A stretch of 12,911 nucleotides of DNA from Deltaproteobacteria bacterium. GTDB taxonomy: Bacteria; Desulfobacterota; GWC2-55-46. The position numbers and the translations under genes are program-made. Below are positions 6,646 through 12,395 of the stretch, in pieces. The stretch lies in contig JACRCJ010000269.1 in assembly GCA_016219075.1 (NCBI GenBank), positions 1 to 12,911 on the forward strand. The letters run 5' to 3'. Positions within the stretch are counted from its first letter, which is position 1, and the number at the start of each line of letters is the position of its first letter. The notes under the pieces are model-generated. The model saw only the letters and a program-made list of their open reading frames with translations. It did not search any database and was not told the origin of the DNA.

Positions 6646-8031
6646 ATGACCAGAAGCAGACCGGTGTTTAATTTCTTAGGTATCGCCATCATTACCTTCA
6701 TGATTGCGCTCACGGCGGTCCTTATCTTCTCAATGGGTGGCACGGCCTTCCGTGCGCTGAGGACGAGGCTCTCGACCGGGAGCGGCCTTGATCTCCCCGG
6801 GTATTTCCAGAAGCTCACCTGGATACCCGGCCTTATAGTATTCCTGCCTGCGGCGGCCCTTCTTGCCGCGTTCTCCGTCATAAGGGAGAAGAAGAGGATA
6901 CAGCCCCGGCATGAGGAGAAGAGCGAGAGCCTCTGTAACATCAAGCTAAATGAGGCGCGGTATTACCTTCAGATGATACTCGACAACTCAAGGGTCCTTA
7001 TAGTGACCACCGATAACGAGGGCCGCATCGTTGAGTTCAACAAGGAGGCCGAGAAGCTCCTTGAGTACGCAAAAGAAGAGGTCGTCGGACAAAGCGTGCT
7101 GATGCTCTACGACAACCCGGGGCAGAAATCCGAGTTCATAAGCAGTTACGTTCCCGTTGGGGACGGGATATGGGCCGCCAGAGACAGGGAAGCGGCGCTG
7201 AGGTCAAAATCCGGCAGGATATTCACCGTGAGCCTTACCCTCTCCACCATGGCCGATGAGGGAGAGAATATACTGGGCACCGTAGGGGTGGGCAAGGACA
7301 TAACCGAGCAGAAGATGCTGCATTTCAAGCTCCTGCAGGCCGAGAAGCTCGCCGGCATAGGCACCCTTGCCTCGGGCATAGCCCACGAGATAAACAACCC
7401 CCTTGCAGGCATCCTCGGCATGGCCGAGGCGATAAAGGAGGAGGGCGACATGGGTCTGATAAAATCACACACCGATGATATCATCCGGTACGCCGTGGCC
7501 GCGAGCAATATCGTAAAGGAGCTCTCGGCCTACTCCCGTTCCGCCCATAACGACGAGCATTCTTCAATAGACGTGGCGGCCGTGATGGAGACATCCGTCA
7601 AGATGGCGCGCCACTCGGCGTCTTTCGCCTCTGTTGAGCTTGTGACGGACCTTGACAACGGATGCCGCTGCACGGCCAGCCAGGGGGAGATACAGCAGGT
7701 CTTTATAAATCTTATAATAAACGCCGTGCATGCAATGGGGGATGGGGGGACCATGACGCTCAGGTGCGTAAAGCAGAGCGGCGTCGTCGCCGCTTCTGTC
7801 TCTGATACCGGCTGCGGCATACCCAAAGAGCACCTCTCGAAGATATACGACCCGTTCTTCACCACCAAGCCGGTGGGAAAGGGCACGGGGCTGGGGCTCT
7901 ATGTGGTTTACCGGATAGTGACAAAGCACAGGGGGAGCATCGATGTGGAGAGCCGCGTGGGCGAGGGCACGACCTTTACGTTGAGGTTCCCTTTAAGCGC
8001 CGCTCATACGGATAATCTCTTTTTGCATTAA
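6646..8031 (+). CDS. PAS-domain membrane histidine kinase
   Basis: Sensor kinase of 461 residues, probably acting on the HD-GYP regulator encoded just upstream. Two hydrophobic segments (about 8-30 and 61-80) flank a short external loop of some 30 residues, so sensing is likely through the cytoplasmic PAS domain (about 105-222, ending in the PAC-like VGVGKDITEQK) or the membrane. HisKA: phosphoacceptor His247 in GIAHEINNPLAG. HATPase: N-box INLIINAVHAM (354-364), SDTGCGI (386-392), DPFFTTKP (402-409) and GKGTGLGL (411-418). The frame is open from a TTG at 6595, but the ATG at 6646 follows AAGGAG and GGGGGG at proper spacing and begins right before the first membrane helix. No receiver domain is fused and no separate regulator follows, which supports pairing with the preceding gene. 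The signal is unknown. Confidence 0.94.
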   Translation: MTRSRPVFNFLGIAIITFMIALTAVLIFSMGGTAFRALRTRLSTGSGLDLPGYFQKLTWIPGLIVFLPAAALLAAFSVIREKKRIQPRHEEKSESLCNIKLNEARYYLQMILDNSRVLIVTTDNEGRIVEFNKEAEKLLEYAKEEVVGQSVLMLYDNPGQKSEFISSYVPVGDGIWAARDREAALRSKSGRIFTVSLTLSTMADEGENILGTVGVGKDITEQKMLHFKLLQAEKLAGIGTLASGIAHEINNPLAGILGMAEAIKEEGDMGLIKSHTDDIIRYAVAASNIVKELSAYSRSAHNDEHSSIDVAAVMETSVKMARHSASFASVELVTDLDNGCRCTASQGEIQQVFINLIINAVHAMGDGGTMTLRCVKQSGVVAASVSDTGCGIPKEHLSKIYDPFFTTKPVGKGTGLGLYVVYRIVTKHRGSIDVESRVGEGTTFTLRFPLSAAHTDNLFLH

Positions 8032-8125
8032 AGGGCGCAGGCAAAGCACGGTCAATGGCAGCCCTGATGTGAAGGCCGTGAGTCAATCAAGGCAAGGACT
8101 TCCTGCGAGGCACGGAGGCAGGGCC

Positions 8126-8413
8126 TCAGTACGGCATCTCCGCGCCCACCGGTCTTGTGAAGGTGAAATTGAAGGGTTCTGCAATGAGCTTTTTGGCGGA
8201 GACCTTCACCGACCCGCTCGGGATAGTGAACGGAAGCGCTATGACAAATACGCCGGCGCCTATGACAAGGGATGCAAGACCAAGGGGCCTTATAATGACG
8301 ACGTCTATAACTATCCCGCTGCCCGATGGCTCGGTCTTCTCCTCGGCGAAAGAGACGACCGGCGAGCCCATAAAAACGGAGAGGAGAAGAGATATTGCGA
8401 GTATTCTTTTCAT
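8126..8413 (-). CDS. Small exported/membrane protein of unknown function
   Basis: 95 residues. Residues 1-23 form a signal peptide (MKRILAISLLLSVFMGSPVVSFA, likely cleaved before EEK). The mature part has one hydrophobic segment, about 46-64 (LASLVIGAGVFVIALPFTI), framed by IDVVIIRPLGL and by a conserved-looking end AEPFNFTFTRPVG. I recall similar small proteins with the RPLG...LPF...FTRP pattern in deltaproteobacterial genomes, annotated only as hypothetical, so this looks like a real conserved family without known role. AAAGGAGG lies 8 nt before the ATG, an excellent ribosome-binding site. It sits 35 bp after the radical SAM gene on the same strand and converges with the PAS kinase gene, leaving a 94-bp gap with no obvious terminator. 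Confidence 0.75.
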   Translation of the reverse strand: MKRILAISLLLSVFMGSPVVSFAEEKTEPSGSGIVIDVVIIRPLGLASLVIGAGVFVIALPFTIPSGSVKVSAKKLIAEPFNFTFTRPVGAEMPY

Positions 8414-8429
8414 ATATCAAGCCTCCTTT

Positions 8430-8463
8430 TCACCCTATTATAATAGCCTCAAATGCCGTTATT
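8430..8463 (-). promoter_or_regulatory. Possible promoter of the small membrane protein
   Basis: Minus strand TTGCAA (about 8463-8458), inside the end of the radical SAM gene, and TATTAT/TATAAT overlapping the palindrome CTATTATAATAG. Spacing is 16 bp to TATTAT. The leader would be very short. Low-confidence call; the gene may simply be co-transcribed. Confidence 0.3.
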
Positions 8464-9306
8464 GCAAGCTTTTATTTGCGCCCCGGCCTTGTCCTCGGGC
8501 TCTCCCTTTTCGACGAGCTGTCTGAATGACGGGTGGTAGGGGCCGGCCACGATGCTTTTTTCAAGCCCTTCGGTATTCTGGAGACCCATCCTCGCATTTG
8601 GTATCCCAGCCTTTTTGTAGAGGCGCGATACTGCGGAGCATACTGAGACCATATCCTGAAGCGTCCACGGCGCGTATCTCCCGCTGCGATACATCTTCTC
8701 AAGCGGTGTGCCCTTAAGCACCATTGCCGGGTAGACCCTTACGAAATCCGGGAAGAGCTTTATTATCTCCTTCGCCGTCCAGATTACGGTTTCAAACGTA
8801 TCCCCCGGAAGCCCTGGCATGAATTGAATGCCTATTTTTGCGCCCATCTCTTTCAGAATCCTCGTTGCGCGGACCGTATCCGAGGAGGCGTGGCCCCTGC
8901 CTGAGAGCCTTAAGACCTCATCCGACATGGATTGGGCCCCGAGTTCGACGGTCTTCACCCCGTATCTCAGGAGAAGCCGGACAGCCTCTTCCGATATCGC
9001 GTCGGGCCGGGTTGAGACCCGCAGCCCCCAGACCCGCCCGTCTTTCACATACGGGAAGGCGCATTCAAGGAATCTTATCTGCTTATCAGGAGGCAGGGCG
9101 GTGAATGTCCCGCCGTAGAAGGCGGCCTCGACAGGCCCGGCGCCCTTCCATGTCGAGAGGTGCGCCTCGATGGTGGAGCGCACATCCTCAAGAGAAGGCT
9201 CACCTTTGCCTCCGGTAATACCGGTCTGGTCGCAATAGACGCACTGGTTCGGACAGCCGGCAAAAGGTATGAATAAAGGTATTATAAGCCGTCTTTTCTT
9301 TGACAT
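8449..9306 (-). CDS. Elp3-like radical SAM protein, C-terminally short
   Basis: Radical S-adenosylmethionine enzyme, 285 residues, substrate unknown. The [4Fe-4S] cysteines are Cys18, Cys22 and Cys25 in CPNQCVYC (CxxxCxxC); the SAM-binding GGTFT follows at 65-69, then STRPD (98-102), a VELGAQSMSD strand (120-129) and MPGLPGD (163-169). This set matches the Elp3/HemN-like bacterial proteins usually annotated only as radical SAM protein. The family normally continues some 50-60 residues past GPYHPSFRQLVE; here the protein ends 20 residues later in a polar tail, so it may be naturally short or have lost its C-terminus. The ATG at 9306 has AAGGA only about 4 nt upstream. It follows rnc by 29 bp on the same strand; an rnc-radical SAM neighbourhood also occurs in Geobacter as I recall. 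Confidence 0.88.
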   Translation of the reverse strand: MSKKRRLIIPLFIPFAGCPNQCVYCDQTGITGGKGEPSLEDVRSTIEAHLSTWKGAGPVEAAFYGGTFTALPPDKQIRFLECAFPYVKDGRVWGLRVSTRPDAISEEAVRLLLRYGVKTVELGAQSMSDEVLRLSGRGHASSDTVRATRILKEMGAKIGIQFMPGLPGDTFETVIWTAKEIIKLFPDFVRVYPAMVLKGTPLEKMYRSGRYAPWTLQDMVSVCSAVSRLYKKAGIPNARMGLQNTEGLEKSIVAGPYHPSFRQLVEKGEPEDKAGAQIKACNNGI

Positions 9307-9335
9307 CTTCCTTAGGCAGCCTTTAGTCTTTTGTG

Positions 9336-10061
9336 TCAGTCTTTAAGGATGTCCGCGTGGCGTTCCTTGAGCCTCTTGAGCGCCTCCCCGGCGGCGGCCT
9401 GCTCCGCATCTTTCTTATTGGAGGCAAGGCCTCTGCCTAACAGCTCTCCGTTTACAGAGACCTCTATCTCAAAGATTTTACTATGCGCCGGGCCGGTTTC
9501 GCTTACCACACTGTAAGACGGCGCTTTTCTGTAGAGCCTCTGCGCCGTCTCCTGGAGCAGGGGCTTGAAGTCGAAGTGCCCGGGGACAGCGGCCACGCCC
9601 TCTATGGCATGGGAGAAGATGTGCTCTATGAAGGAGAAGGCTTTTTTAATTCCTGAGTCGAGGTAGACGGCGGCGACAAGCGCCTCGAAGGCGGCGGATA
9701 GTATGGTCGGGTTCATGTCCCCGCCACCGGCCTGCTCTCCCTTGCCGAGCAGGAGATATTCGTTCATCCTGAGGCCTGCGGCGATGGAGGCAAGGGTCTT
9801 TTTGTTCACAAGCCTGGCCCTGAGGCTGGTCAATGTCCCCTCGTCGGCATCAGGGAACCTGTCAAAGAGCATCCGGCTTATGGCGCTACCGAGGATGGAG
9901 TCGCCTAAAAACTCAAGGCGCTCGTTGGACTCCAACCCCTTTCCAGCTTTTTCGTTCAAAAAAGAGGTATGGACAAAGACCTTCTTCAGAAGCCCCGTAT
10001 CCTTCAGCATGAAGGGGAGGCCTGAGTTGAATATCTTAAGCGCTTGGTCGGTTCTCTGCAT
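9336..10061 (-). CDS. rnc: Ribonuclease III
   Basis: Double-strand-specific endoribonuclease for rRNA and mRNA processing; 241 residues, normal length. The RNase III domain holds the signature NERLEFLGD (46-54), giving Glu47, Glu50 and Asp54 (E. coli Glu38, Glu41, Asp45). In the second catalytic segment, TILSAAFEALVAAVYLD, Glu126 matches E. coli Glu117, but the position of Asp114 is Ala123. The codons read clearly as TCC GCC GCC TTC GAG. The double-stranded RNA-binding domain spans about 163-234 (DFKPLLQETAQRL ... ASNKKDAEQAAAGEAL). The frame stays open to 10151, but those extra residues are encoded mostly by the palindromic element at 10088-10250. I therefore take the ATG at 10061, which has AGGG 8 nt upstream and starts where the family starts. 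The radical SAM gene follows after 29 bp. Confidence 0.94.
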   Translation of the reverse strand: MQRTDQALKIFNSGLPFMLKDTGLLKKVFVHTSFLNEKAGKGLESNERLEFLGDSILGSAISRMLFDRFPDADEGTLTSLRARLVNKKTLASIAAGLRMNEYLLLGKGEQAGGGDMNPTILSAAFEALVAAVYLDSGIKKAFSFIEHIFSHAIEGVAAVPGHFDFKPLLQETAQRLYRKAPSYSVVSETGPAHSKIFEIEVSVNGELLGRGLASNKKDAEQAAAGEALKRLKERHADILKD

Positions 10062-10087
10062 ATCATGGACCCTGCCGCTTTTTTTAA

Positions 10088-10250
10088 GGCTGCCTCTAAA
10101 AATTGCTATTTTCCCCGATCTCTGTGTCAGGGCGGAAATAAAAATGCTCACATATTAGCATATATGCTGCGCTTTTTATTTTCGCCCGACCCATACTTCG
10201 TATGGGTGCCCCGTGACCTCGGAAAAACTATCTAATTTTTAGAGGCAACC
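10088..10250. mobile_element. Palindromic MITE-like element, copy 1
   Basis: The terminal inverted repeats are GGCTGCCTCTAAAAATT (10088-10104) and AATTTTTAGAGGCAACC (10234-10250). Inner arms GGGCGGAAATAAAAA (10130-10144) and TTTTTATTTTCGCCC (10173-10187) pair with one mismatch around an AGCATATATGCT core. The right half carries an extra hairpin CCCATAC-TTC-GTATGGG (10190-10206) absent from copy 2. There is no transposase gene. It ends 26 bp before the rnc start codon. Copy 2 lies at 11951-12091 in the opposite orientation. Confidence 0.85.
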
Positions 10251-10254
10251 TTCA

Positions 10255-10274
10255 ATTTGTAGTTTACTACAAAT
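10255..10274. other. Hairpin after the four-cysteine protein gene
   Basis: ATTTGTAG-TTTA-CTACAAAT is a perfect 8-bp stem, lying between the gene's stop codon and element copy 1. It lacks a T-tract on either strand, so it is at best a weak terminator or an RNA 3'-end stabiliser. Confidence 0.4.
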
Positions 10275-10295
10275 ACTGCATATTTAAACACACTG

Positions 10296-10955
10296 TCAAG
10301 ACTTTTTTGATCTGGAGCGGCCTTTCGGGTTGCGCGGCTTCCCGCCGTTGATGCCGCCGTTGCCCTTGATCGCCCCGTTCCCGTTGCCGCCGTTGCCGTT
10401 TGAGGCGGTAAAACCGGCGTTATAGTCCTGTATGACCCTGAGAAGGCCGTCCAGTGATGCGATAGTTGAGTTTATCGCCTCCTTCTGCGCGGCGTCCACC
10501 CCGGAGAGTATCCCCTCCACGGTCTTTGCCACCTCTTTGCCGTGCTCGGAGTTCCTGTACTCCTTGCCCCTTTCCACCAGTACCGACCCGAACTGGTCCA
10601 GTATCGACAGAAAACCGTACATCATGTCAGTGGAGGAATTCTTCTTCATCTCATCGTCCTTTACAGGCTGCGGCCGGCATCTCCCGCACGCAAGCTTCAA
10701 ATCGTCGTCGTTTACTTCCCATACCCCGTAGAGCGCGGTCCTGGAACCGGGCGGTATGTCCGGGCACTCCGTGCGGTGGAGTTTGGAGCAGGCTATGTCG
10801 AACTGGAACGGAGCCCCGGCGGCCTGCTCCCTGTAGTCGAGCCTTAAAAGCGGCCTATCTTCGTCGGCCTTTCCTTCGACGCGCAGGGATTGAAGCCGGA
10901 GCGCTATGGCGTCTCCTATGTCCCCGCCATCAAATCCGCTCAATCTATTATTCAT
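10296..10955 (-). CDS. Unknown protein with four cysteines and a Gly/Asn-rich basic tail
   Basis: I do not recognise this 219-residue protein. It has an acidic N-terminal part, then Cys56-x7-Cys64 and Cys90-x2-Cys93 (ACGRC), a pattern that could hold one zinc ion. About 110-183 is a helical region (MMYGFLSILDQFGSVLVERGKEY ... INSTIASLDGLLRVIQDY). A low-complexity tail rich in Gly and Asn (185-205) ends in a basic stretch, KPRNPKGRSRSKKS, suggestive of nucleic acid, membrane or polymer contact. No signal peptide or membrane helix is seen. The ATG at 10955 overlaps the stop codon of the isoprenoid-synthase-like gene (ATGAATAA), implying translational coupling; a GTG at 10979 in the same frame is a weaker alternative start. 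Both genes lie between two inverted copies of the same MITE-like element. Confidence 0.75.
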   Translation of the reverse strand: MNNRLSGFDGGDIGDAIALRLQSLRVEGKADEDRPLLRLDYREQAAGAPFQFDIACSKLHRTECPDIPPGSRTALYGVWEVNDDDLKLACGRCRPQPVKDDEMKKNSSTDMMYGFLSILDQFGSVLVERGKEYRNSEHGKEVAKTVEGILSGVDAAQKEAINSTIASLDGLLRVIQDYNAGFTASNGNGGNGNGAIKGNGGINGGKPRNPKGRSRSKKS

Positions 10956-11883
10956 AGATCGTCCAGGCGTACTGTCCACGGTTCCGCTCCAGCCTGTGTT
11001 TCTGTAGCCTTGTGACGAAGTACCTGTACAGGAACGCGATGAGCATCTTCTTGCCGAAACACTCCGGCAGGCCCCGGTCCAGGGACTCGATGCACTCGTT
11101 GAATATCCGGCGGAGCGCCCTCAAGGGCGCGCCGACCTGGTTCATGTAAGTGATCCTGTTGTAGTAGAGGTCGTAGTGGCAGTCCCCGTGGTCGTCTATG
11201 TACATGAACATGGCGCCCGCCCTGTACAGGAGATGGTGGCACTTGAGCGCTACGCCCGGCACCAGGAGAAGGGATAAGACCATTGTGACGCATCCCCCCC
11301 TGTCGCGCGCGCACTCCTTCAATATGTTGAGCCTCCGCGAGCGCGGCATGGCGTTGAGCTTGCCCGCCTCGAAGCGGATCTCGATGTCCCTCTTTTGCGC
11401 GAGGAACTGCCCGAGGATCGCCTGCCGGAGCATCGGGTCCAGGACGTCCCGCTCGGCGAAGAGCCTGGATATTATGACGTAGAAGAGCCGCTCGCGCTCG
11501 TTCCTGACCTCGAACCACCCTTTTGTCAGAAGGAGCTCGAACCTCTCCACGTATTCCCTGGCTACGGCCTCCCCGAAGTCGTCTATGAAGCTGTCGGCGA
11601 TGAAACAACAGGCCCCGAAAAGGCTGCTGATCGTGAGCCTCCTGTCGTCGAAAGGATATCCCGCGATGTCCGCGCATGCGTGCCCGACCATCGTCATCTT
11701 CGTGGTCAGCTCGATCATCTTGCGGTACTCGACGGGGTACTTATCCGCCATGGCCGGGTAATAGGACGAGACCAGCGGGGAGAGGTTCTCCTCCACCCTG
11801 ACCCTGTGCGCCTTCATTATCGTGTCCAACTCGGATAGAAACTTCTCATCCGGCATCTTCAAGACGGACTCGGTCCTCGTCAT
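10948..11883 (-). CDS. Class I isoprenoid/terpenoid synthase-like protein
   Basis: All-helical protein of 311 residues. DSFIDDFGE (97-105) holds an Asp-rich DDxxE-type motif, and YIDDHGDCHYD (229-238) holds a second acidic cluster. Two such clusters about 130 residues apart, with RFEAGKLN and RDRGGCVTMVLSL between them, are the layout of class I isoprenoid enzymes, where they bind Mg2+ and the diphosphate of a prenyl substrate. I recall proteins annotated 'class 1 isoprenoid biosynthesis enzyme' of this type; whether this one makes a terpene, elongates a prenyl chain or has another role cannot be told. The ATG at 11883 has no clear ribosome-binding site; Met10 (11856) is an alternative. The stop overlaps the next gene. 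Other carotenoid, hopanoid or squalene genes are absent nearby. Confidence 0.6.
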   Translation of the reverse strand: MTRTESVLKMPDEKFLSELDTIMKAHRVRVEENLSPLVSSYYPAMADKYPVEYRKMIELTTKMTMVGHACADIAGYPFDDRRLTISSLFGACCFIADSFIDDFGEAVAREYVERFELLLTKGWFEVRNERERLFYVIISRLFAERDVLDPMLRQAILGQFLAQKRDIEIRFEAGKLNAMPRSRRLNILKECARDRGGCVTMVLSLLLVPGVALKCHHLLYRAGAMFMYIDDHGDCHYDLYYNRITYMNQVGAPLRALRRIFNECIESLDRGLPECFGKKMLIAFLYRYFVTRLQKHRLERNRGQYAWTIYE

Positions 11884-11909
11884 ATTGAAATGGAGTTTTT
11901 TCAGTAAAC

Positions 11910-11931
11910 TGTCAAGGCGTAAAGACCTTGA
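11910..11931 (-). promoter_or_regulatory. Inverted repeat overlapping a perfect -35-like hexamer
   Basis: TCAAGG-N8-CCTTGA (11912-11931) is a perfect 6-bp dyad that overlaps TTGACA (minus strand, 11915-11910), 27 bp before the synthase-like start codon. The -10 at correct spacing is poor (CATTTC), so this may be an operator remnant or an alternative-sigma site. Confidence 0.25.
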
Positions 11932-11950
11932 AAAAAATGAGATTTTTCAT

Positions 11951-12091
11951 GGCTGCCTCTAAAAATCAGTTATTTTTTCCGAGGTCGAGGCAGGGGCGAA
12001 AATAAAAGCGGAGCATATATGCGAATATGTGAGCATTTTATTTTCGCCCCAACAAAGAGATCAGGAAAAAGAGCTATTTTTAGAGATGGCC
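11951..12091. mobile_element. Palindromic MITE-like element, copy 2 (inverted relative to copy 1)
   Basis: The ends GGCTGCCTCTAAAAAT (11951-11966) and ATTTTTAGAGATGGCC (12076-12091) are inverted repeats. Inner arms GGGGCGAAAATAAAA (11993-12007) and TTTTATTTTCGCCCC (12036-12050) are perfect. Its reverse complement tracks copy 1 almost base for base through the core (TGCTCACATATT-GCATATATGCT), but it lacks the inserted hairpin. Flanks TTTTTCAT and ATATGAAAAA extend the symmetry somewhat. It lies 67 bp upstream of the synthase-like gene. Confidence 0.85.
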
Positions 12092-12096
12092 ATATG

Positions 12097-12144
12097 AAAA
12101 AAACGGGCTCTCGATGAGATGATGCGCAAGGGTCGAAGCTCCCG
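12097..12144 (-). terminator. Intrinsic terminator candidate upstream of the isoprenoid-like gene
   Basis: On the minus strand, CGGG (12144-12141) and TCGA (12136-12133) pair with TCGA (12114-12111) and CCCG (12107-12104) across an internal loop. Seven T follow immediately (12103-12097). It would end transcripts that start at the promoter near 12281-12309. Confidence 0.5.
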
Positions 12145-12274
12145 GCTGGGCCGCGCTTATTGAGGCGTCCGCGCGTTTCGCCAGCCGCTATACAGGCCGC
12201 GGGCCTGGCGCCCGCCGTGCGTCTTCAAGACCGGACGGCGCTTGAACGTGGTCTTAAGAGCAATGTTCCTGATG
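12097..12274 (-). ncRNA. Candidate structured small RNA between folE2 and the isoprenoid-like gene
   Basis: This stretch has no plausible gene but is bounded by a good promoter and a T7-tailed hairpin, giving a transcript of about 178 nt. Minus-strand stems visible: AAGACC/GGTCTT (12255-12250 with 12232-12227); an alternative TTCAAG/CTTGAA that shares bases with it; CAGGCC-GCG-GGCCTG (12193-12207); GGCTGG/CCAGCC (12186-12181 with 12149-12144) enclosing CGCGC/GCGCG. It does not fit tRNA or SRP RNA by eye. The length is near that of 6S RNA, but no long closing stem joining the two ends was found. Confidence 0.45.
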
Positions 12275-12280
12275 GAAGAG

Positions 12281-12309
12281 AGTGTAAAGAATTATCAGAC
12301 CGATGTCAA
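12281..12309 (-). promoter_or_regulatory. Sigma70-like promoter downstream of folE2
   Basis: Minus strand TTGACA (12309-12304, perfect), a 17-bp spacer, TACACT (12286-12281, 4/6). The expected start is near 12274. It lies in non-coding DNA after folE2 and points toward the candidate RNA and the isoprenoid-like gene. Confidence 0.6.
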
Positions 12310-12329
12310 GCGGATTGAGAAAAAACGGT

Positions 12330-12355
12330 TAAGAAGAAATACGGGTATGTACCCG
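12330..12355 (-). terminator. Weak terminator after folE2
   Basis: CGGGT-ACAT-ACCCG is a perfect 5-bp hairpin (12355-12342) followed on the minus strand by a T-rich run (TATTTCTTCTT). It lies 40 bp past the folE2 stop codon and just before the next promoter. Confidence 0.4.
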
Positions 12356-12395
12356 CCATTGGATCAAGACCCCCTGGTGTCGCGGAACGCTAAAA

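Noticed and set aside
10062..10151. Thirty extra N-terminal residues for RNase III
   Set aside because: Mostly encoded by the palindromic element; the family starts near MQRTDQALKIF and the ATG at 10061 has AGGG at good spacing.
10952..11677. Minus-strand open frame of 241 codons inside the isoprenoid-like gene
   Set aside because: Arg/Pro/Gln-rich out-of-frame product typical of a shifted reading of a GC-rich gene; the 311-residue frame has sensible helices and motifs.
12097..12274. tRNA, SRP RNA or 6S RNA
   Set aside because: No cloverleaf or TTC-arm with proper acceptor stem, no SRP GGAA tetraloop helix, and no long closing stem joining the ends as in 6S RNA.
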